This document shows positions 58,557 to 64,000 of a stretch of 64,000 nt of DNA, one piece after another. The DNA comes from Siderastrea siderea (Eukaryota > Cnidaria > Anthozoa > Scleractinia > Rhizangiidae). Under the pieces are notes generated by a model, which had not been told where the DNA came from, made no database searches, and was given only the letters and a program-made list of their open reading frames with translations. The DNA is taken from contig OZ034975.1 of the NCBI GenBank assembly GCA_964030785.1, positions 38,117,569 through 38,181,568 on the forward strand, given 5' to 3'. The first letter of the stretch is position 1. Each line of letters opens with the position of its first letter. Both the position numbers and the translations under genes were made by a program.

Positions 58557-60132
58557 ATTCTGTTATTTGTGCAATAAAAAAGAAGCAAAACAAAACAAAG
58601 GATTAACCAATTGCCAGGTTTTCATTTACAATTAATGCACCTTGAATGTTAAGTTGTATTACGACTCTAAAATCATCATATTTTTTGAAAACCTTTTTCC
58701 CAGTCTTACAGGTAGCGGGGCGGAGAATTTATTCAATTCAATATTACCGGTTACACAATTGTATTCTTGAGTTTACCAACATTAGTGTTGTATCTTCATT
58801 AATCCGGAAATTGCGGTTACTTTGATTTCAGTTTAGGAGAGCTTGAATTACTTTTTTGTGGGCGTTTGTCTGATTTCGTAGTGTGTTCAGCTAAAACCTC
58901 AAGAGACGGAGAGGTGTCAAACCTTGGCTTTGAATTACTTATGCAAATTAGCTGGCTGCACATTGAATGTGCAGCCAGCTAATTTGCATAACATTTTTTC
59001 GCACCTCAAAGCTTGTCATGTTACGATTTACTTTACACAGCTGAAAAAGGAATCAGTCGCCGTAACGTCTGACTGTAATCCCTCACCCATTTTTCGCTTT
59101 CCTTCAATATGTGCTTGTCCTTCGCGTTCTTTATCAGAAACCATTTATCCCTGTTTTTCATTCGAAAGGTTTGGAAAAGTGTCATATGGGGTTAGAAATC
59201 AAGGCCAAAGTAAATAAAATGGGAAAACACGGGTGCTGCTCCCAAAGGTGAGCTGTTGTTTTGCTTGTTGTTCTTTCTGAACCAAGCACTATCTGGATTT
59301 GCCCAAGACGGCAAATAAAACTAATAAAAAAAACTTTGGTCGTATCTGAATCAAGAGCCCTTTGAAAATAATCAATTTTAGAATGCTACCGCCTAAGAAC
59401 TGACCATTCAACTTTTCGTGAAAAATAGATTTTCTTTACTTTTTCTACACAGGGCAGGCAACATATGCACTGAAGGGAGTGATTAATCCTGATCAGTAAC
59501 GGCCCTCATTTAAGGAAATCAGATATCATATGTTCAAGAGTACGGACAAAAACGAGTTAACTCTCTCATAAAGTTAATCACCAGGACATTTGGCTTTGCA
59601 CCATTAACAGTAAGCATCCCCGTTTGTTGCTACTTTACTAGCAACAAAACCACTAATATCTAAAGGGCATGCCGGTCATGCTGGTATCATTTCGAAAGTG
59701 GCATGTGTGACGGTAAGGAAAAGATGTTACACTGTGTTCAGTTTGTCAAAAACATGAGAAGAAACCTTAATTCGTGTTTGAAATTGGCGTATGATTCACA
59801 TTTGTTTTCGTGGAGTATTTGTTGTTCTTCGTTTGGTCTAGACTGGAATGAAGACGTAACTAGTTGATAAGTGCGTTCACAAAATGTTGTCAATAAGTAG
59901 AATTAAATTGCTCGCAAAGCTGTTTAAGCTTTTAATCACTGAGTAGTAATGTCGGTAGTTGACAAATACCACCTCATTCCTACACCCGTATTTTCCTCTT
60001 TTAAACCACTCAGCGTACAAACCAATACCACATCGAGAATCACATCTTGTATTACATCAAACGTTTCTCAATTAAAGAGTCACACATCTTGATATCAAAA
60101 AAGTTTCTCAAGTATTAAATATACAAGTCATA
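58557..60132. other. Unassigned stretch containing a 53-bp palindrome
   Basis: No gene recognised. Direct ORFs are short and cross the palindrome at 58939-58991. The 3' part (59990-60130) may be the promoter of the small gene at 60133. Confidence 0.35.
58939..58991. repeat. Palindrome: 26-bp perfect arms, 1-nt centre
   Basis: TTATGCAAATTAGCTGGC continues to CACATT; a single G follows, then the exact inverse complement. Each arm contains the octamer ATGCAAAT (POU/Oct-type site) at its outer edge and CAGCTGG-like text inside. Confidence 0.95.
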
Positions 60133-60480
60133 ATGTCTGTAGAAAACATTGAAGAAATTGAACAAGTATCGTTGGATTTACCCCTTGTGTATGAGGATCT
60201 TTGTAACATGTTCGAAAACATATGCAAGTTTTATAATCGTAGAATGATTAGTAAACGATTAGCAAGGGGTTGGAAAGAAATTCATGAGGATATTTGCGAT
60301 GCGCCGGTTTGTGAAGAGCGACGTTACGAATCGTAAATGTATGGACGTTTAGTAATCTTTATGATATAGGTGCTGAATCAACCGGGGTATGTTCAATTTG
60401 TGATGAAAATGGAGTTATTCATCATATCGTTTTACCATGCAACGAAGAATTTATTCGTTTTTGGGAAGAAAATGATTAAA
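60133..60480 (+). pseudogene. Small cysteine-containing protein, frameshifted (unknown)
   Basis: The frame at 60133-60336 starts MSVENIEEIEQVSLDL and contains FENICKFYNRRMIS and GWKEIHEDIC. Directly after its stop another frame continues (60332-60480) with VCSICDENGVIHHIVLPCN and ends IRFWEEND. The C-x2-C...H-H...C arrangement suggests a small zinc finger. One frameshift near 60330 separates the halves. It converges on the genes at 60900-63480 and probably belongs to the same mobile gene cluster. Function unknown. Confidence 0.4.
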
Positions 60481-60604
60481 TATTCTTTCGCGCGCCGAGC
60501 CAAGTCTGAAATTTAAATATATCGAAATGGTCTAATGAACAAGTTTAAACCGGTGGCCCTTTTATAACAGACAGCTCACGTGAAACGAAAAAAAAGGCAA
60601 TAAC

Positions 60605-60740
60605 TTTTCACGTGTAAAACAAAAGAATACATACCAAATCTCCCTAGCGACTGAAAAAGTATAAATAGATTTTTTATTTACCTTGCAAAAGTTAGTTGCC
60701 AGGGAGATTTGGTATGTATTCTATTGTTTTGCACGTGAAA
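60605..60740. repeat. Inverted repeat with ~43-bp arms between convergent genes
   Basis: The left arm (60605-60648) TTTTCACGTGTAAAAC, ATACATACCAAATCTCCCT pairs with the right arm (60698-60740) AGGGAGATTTGGTATGTAT, GTTTTGCACGTGAAA. The spacer is about 50 bp. It lies between the 3' ends of the plus gene ending 60480 and the minus gene ending 60900, so it might act in 3'-end formation, or be a MITE. Confidence 0.8.
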
Positions 60741-60899
60741 CGGCTTTTGTCTCAGTGGCTATTCACATGATATTTATTTTCAAAATATCTGTGACATAAT
60801 CTCTTATCTCCGATCGGGGTTTTTCCCAAATTGTGTTTACAGGCGCGTGACTTCGAGGTCCAATGAAGTCGTAATCAATACAAGCTTACACAGACATGA

Positions 60900-61232
60900 T
60901 TACATTAATTCATAATCAAAATATTCATTGCCGTCAGCAGACGTTTTGAGACCTATTTTGTAGACAAATTGAGAAGAATCGTCTTCCAGCAGGTCTTCTG
61001 CAAGGCGTTTAGGGGCCCACACACGAAAGTCATCTCCATTCTTTGTTTCTAAAGTTAAAATAGCTGAATTCCCAGATTTTACTCTCCGGTGTGCAACTTG
61101 TTTAATTTTGTACACAGCGTCTGAAATATCCCGCCATTTTAAAATTTCTTTTCTTTGAAAGCTTTCCTCTGTTGGCCAATAGTCTTGTGAGATTGCTTGT
61201 TGATCTGTACAGACATCCATAATAAGATACAT
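60900..61232 (-). CDS. Small unknown protein of the fibre-gene cluster (110 aa)
   Basis: Intact frame: MYLIMDVCTDQQ, then LKWRDISDAVYKIKQVAHRR, SAILTLETKNGDDFRVWAPK and FVYKIGLKTSADGNEYFDYE. No transmembrane or signal segment; it looks like a small globular beta-rich protein, and the W-x-D-I...V-Y-K-I...G-x-S-x-I-L-x-L-x-T...V-W-A motif resembles uncharacterised cnidarian proteins I recall. It is the only fully intact frame of the cluster. Promoter not identified. Biological role unknown. Confidence 0.5.
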   Translation of the reverse strand: MYLIMDVCTDQQAISQDYWPTEESFQRKEILKWRDISDAVYKIKQVAHRRVKSGNSAILTLETKNGDDFRVWAPKRLAEDLLEDDSSQFVYKIGLKTSADGNEYFDYELM

Positions 61233-61657
61233 TGAAGATACATTCGTTTAATAGGGTGTGCTTTTCTGCTCGAGGTGATATTCTGTGAAGCGGAACCGTT
61301 GCGTGACATTTTACTCAGAAAGAGACCGGAAGTCTATATTTCTCTTTCCCAGACCTTTGACGAGCAGTAAAAAACATGGCGGGTGACTCGCACACACTTT
61401 TTTTTACATTTTTATATAAGAAAAAGGGTTTCATTTTCAACTTTATGAGGAAAAAATCGTTTTATGAGACCACATCTAGTCCTGAAGTGGGGTATCCATC
61501 TTTGTCACGAGTTGGTAACAATATTTTTGAAACACACTCACGAGTAATAATCTTATTTGTTTAATTTCGGGGGGTGTGAGAAGCTCAACTAGGTGATAGC
61601 AAATAGCTTGCAAGACTGCAATCATTTTTTTTCTGCGTATATTATTCTTCAAAGATT

Positions 61658-62144
61658 TTACAACGGAGCGAATATTTCTTCATATTTTTTACAAATAAAT
61701 GTTGGTATTTCCATGCAATGATCAGTGACGAAATTATCTATCATTTTCAATCTATCAAGAAAGACCTTTTCGTCGGAGTCTTCGCCTCTGAGGTAGAAGC
61801 GAATCTCATCAAGGACTTTTTGGTGTTTGATCCGGGCAAAATTTGCTTGTTCTGTCTTCTTATCGTATTTCTTAAGGCTAGCCACTGCTTTTAAAATAAG
61901 ACCTACCCCAGTTAAAGTTGCAATGACAACGGGGTTCAGGGTTTATTCCCCCGGCCACTGCGGCGCTGATAATTAATTTGCCAGCAGAAAGATTACAAAC
62001 AAAATTTTTTCTTCGAAAACCGCGGTACAGCTTTTCATGTCCAAAATGCTTCTTGTGGTAATGCGCATATAAATCTTTCAGAATTTTAACTTTCTCTTTA
62101 GAAAGTGTCTGGTCGATATGGTTGAATTCGAAAATGTCCCGCAT
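61658..62144 (-). pseudogene. Small membrane-type unknown protein of the cluster, frameshifted
   Basis: Start MRDIFEFNHIDQTLSKEKVK at 62144, only 28 bases after the stop of the upstream fibre-like gene. It continues LYAHYHKKHFGHEKLYRGFR and a small hydrophobic segment (LIISAAVAGGI), then shifts frame near 61940. The downstream frame supplies more hydrophobic residues (LTGVGLILKAVA) and a charged C-terminal part (KKYDKKTEQANFARIKHQKV, later MIDNFVTDHCMEIPTF) to 61658. The joined layout would be a helical N-domain, a hydrophobic hairpin and a helical C-domain. Recalled as a cnidarian family linked to the fibre-like protein; function unknown. Confidence 0.5.
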
Positions 62145-62172
62145 TGTGATATATAATAAATGAAAAAAATGT

Positions 62173-63480
62173 TTATGGCACTCTATATTCAATCAACAGT
62201 AAGAGTTCTTCATCTTTTACAACTGAACCCAGTTCCACAGCCATAAGACCAAACGACAGTACTAAATTAATATTTATTGTCTGTAATTGAGTTGTTTGGG
62301 TAGAATTGTAGGTGACTGATTGAGTTAAATGGAAGCTGTGTTTTACTTTTAAAGAAATAGGCGTATATTGACTTTTGAGCTCGTTATAGAGCACTGTTAT
62401 AGTTAATATGTGGCTATAATTTGGAATGATTATTTTGTCACAACCGTTTAATAAAAACGTGCGTCCATTTTTCGTATTTAAAATTCCATTTATGTAATGA
62501 ACGGAACCACGCAAACGATGTCCGTTTAAAGACAAATCTGTTTCCATTTTCATTTGTCCATTTTCAATAACAAAGGCGGTGTCATAAACACTTGGATCAA
62601 CGTTTGAAATTGTTTCTTTAACACCATAAACAATTAGATGTCCAATTTTTATGAATGATGAATCACGGACCGTGCCGTGCAGGTCGAGATATATGTATTG
62701 CGGGGGTGAGCTACCCCATCTGTGAAAGCGGATAACTGTTTTGGTGTACTTCTCGAATGTTTTGGTTGAATGATGGGAAATTGAAATCGTCGTGGCTTGT
62801 GGTGTTACACTCACCTCATGCATCTCTGGTGGAAACCATTCCACAACCATCGTGCAGTAACCGACCGGAAGTGGATGGAGGTTAAAACCGAGGCGTGACC
62901 GGTACTGGTTCGGTGAGTCTTTTTCAAACAGGAGTTACAGAAAGTAAGCTTTTTTATTTACTTGATGTGGAGACTCGGGAAAATCTTTGATGCCCAAAAC
63001 ATCGATGTTGTTTTCACTCGAAGATTCATCAGTGTCTTCCATCAAGTATCTGAAAAAAGTCCTTTTTATTTGTCGAGCTAGGGATATGGGATTCGTGAAT
63101 TGTTTGACTGACAAGATCTGACAAAGATGTTATTTCACTTTGCATAAAACCAACATTAACTGCAGATTTCAGATCTTTGCCATCGGTGTGTAAGTTGACA
63201 ATTGTATTATTATTTAAGTTCAAGTCTCCAGTCATACTGTTAGTGCCATCAACTTTGAGAAACTTTTTTTGGGTCATGTCATCAGTTCTGTAGTTAACAA
63301 ACTCGACACATGCGGCGTCTCTTGGGTTTGATGGAAGACCAAGATTGATAATCGAATTATTTTTCATATCAATATCAGCTGCTTTATCCAGTTTTTTTAC
63401 AAGCTGATTATCGACATACTTTTTGTCTGTGGCTTGATCTACCTGTTCTGGGTCTTTTACGTTGTAGAGTGTAATATATA
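62173..63480 (-). pseudogene. Phage-tail-fibre-like repeat protein with C-terminal beta domain, decayed
   Basis: Reading from 63480 downwards: DPEQVDQATDKKYVDNQL, then MKNNSIINLGLPSNPRDAAC, MTGDLNLNNNTIVNL. These are repeats of the N-N-x-I-x-N-L-x-x-P-x-x-x-x-D-A-x-x-x-x-Y-V type seen in phage tail fibres and in some cnidarian mobile-element proteins. A frameshift near 63055 leads to RYLMEDTDESSSENNIDV, an in-frame TAA follows near 62945, and the last part (62850-62173) includes MVVEWFPPEMHEVSV, IRFHRWGSSPPQYIYLDLHG, VDPSVYDTAF and a beta-rich tail. The 5' end is cut by the SINE at 63468-63725. Likely a trimeric surface or structural protein of a virus-like element; inference. Confidence 0.6.
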
Positions 63481-63725
63481 GATTTAGCCAAGCCTAAAAG
63501 CGGAGCCCCCCTTTTTGTTTTGTCTGTTTTTTGCTTTTGTTTTTTGTTTTGTTTTTTTGTTTTGTTTTTGCTGGCAGTTATTAATTTGTGAAAATACTCT
63601 CATGCAAGTCGTTTTATTAAAAAAAAAACAAAGAAAAAAAAAGCAAAAAATTCTTGCTCCCGCTGAGTGTCGAACCCGGCCCGTCGGCGTGAGACGGCGG
63701 TAACTAGTCCACTAGGCCATGGGCG
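63468..63725 (-). mobile_element. tRNA-headed SINE-like element
   Basis: Minus strand: head CATGGCCTAGTGGACTAGTT (A-box-like TGGCCTAGTGG), a stem CCGTC-TCACGCC-GACGG resembling an anticodon arm, and CCGGGTTCGACACTC (B-box-like, one mismatch class). T- and A-rich simple sequence follows (63520-63650), then the tail GGCTCCGCTTTTAGGC, TGGCTAAATCTATATATTAC. The tail recurs at 9656-9697. It interrupts or borders the 5' part of the fibre-like gene. Confidence 0.55.
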
Positions 63726-64000
63726 TTTGACATTGTTTTCGTAGTTAATTTTAATAATTATTTCTTTCTTTCTTGACAAGCTGCCTATCAGCATGAAAAT
63801 GCTGGTGTTTTTCCTGGCAAAATGTGTTCGAAACGCCGTAAAAATCATGGTTGTGGACAGAAAAAACCAAAAAGCACTAGCTCTGCTATATTTGACGTCG
63901 AAACCGCTGCGAAAAGCTGCGAACTCAAGCGGTGTGCCGACCGAATTTGAACAGAACCGACGAGGCAAATTTGAACTTTTTGCCTGAACTTTATCGCCGA
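63726..64000. other. Window end, unassigned
   Basis: A plus-strand frame from 63793 (MKMLVFFLAKCVRNAVKIMV) is open to 63987 and a minus frame overlaps it. Neither is recognised. If the fibre-like gene continues upstream of the SINE it should appear here on the minus strand, but I see no matching repeats. Confidence 0.3.

Noticed and set aside
63650..63725. Functional tRNA (Glu- or Arg-like)
   Set aside because: T arm and acceptor stem do not pair, and the anticodon stem is only possible with an unusual loop. Better explained as a SINE head.

Overview
The window is eukaryotic and looks like an anthozoan cnidarian, most likely a stony coral. Reasons: short exons with GT/AG splice sites, a tyrosine-kinase end and an immunoglobulin exon, an AT-rich background, very dense DNA transposons, and transposase, LINE and fibre-like protein types that I associate with cnidarian genomes. 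The species call is inference. Nothing bacterial, and no CRISPR, rRNA or intact tRNA gene, was found.

Host genes are few and fragmentary. A Myb/SANT-like gene starts near 1680 on the minus strand (exons 1649-1680 and 1314-1541). The last two exons of a tyrosine kinase lie at 6237-6336 and 7116-7181 (plus). A probable secreted or membrane immunoglobulin-superfamily gene has a signal-peptide exon at 33018-33084 and an Ig exon at 49862-50191; the phases match and the intron would be about 16.8 kb. A few further possible first exons are low confidence.

Most of the rest is mobile DNA. (a) 1.9-14 kb: two 1.2 kb Mutator-like inverted-repeat elements, one with a 9-bp target duplication and its empty site preserved next door. 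(b) 16.8-28.5 kb: a LINE with two intact ORFs (ORF1 with an SGNH-esterase-like domain; ORF2 with endonuclease plus reverse transcriptase). Its 3' UTR is split by a 5.5 kb TTAA-flanked element with about 1.2 kb inverted arms. (c) 29.7-30.2 kb: an N-terminal fragment of a Crypton/ZMYM-type tyrosine-recombinase-like protein, cut by a perfect 70-bp palindrome. (d) 38.6-48.4 kb: a 9.8 kb TTAA-flanked element with roughly 510-bp terminal inverted repeats and a decayed multi-domain DDE-type transposase (Kolobok-like by target site). (e) 50.5-55.9 kb: a third TTAA element with roughly 520-bp arms. It contains a 5'-truncated LINE, a fragment of the same transposase type, and a pogo-like element inserted in one arm, with the empty site visible in the other arm. 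Many smaller MITEs (PIF/Harbinger-, hAT-like and unclassified) fill the gaps.

(f) 60.1-63.5 kb: a compact cluster of four small genes unlike the host genes. It includes a protein resembling a phage-tail-fibre repeat protein, decayed by frameshifts and a stop, with two small unknown proteins downstream on the same strand and a convergent small cysteine-containing protein. It looks like part of a multi-gene virus-like or Polinton-like mobile element. With the TTAA element families it is the most interesting material in the window.
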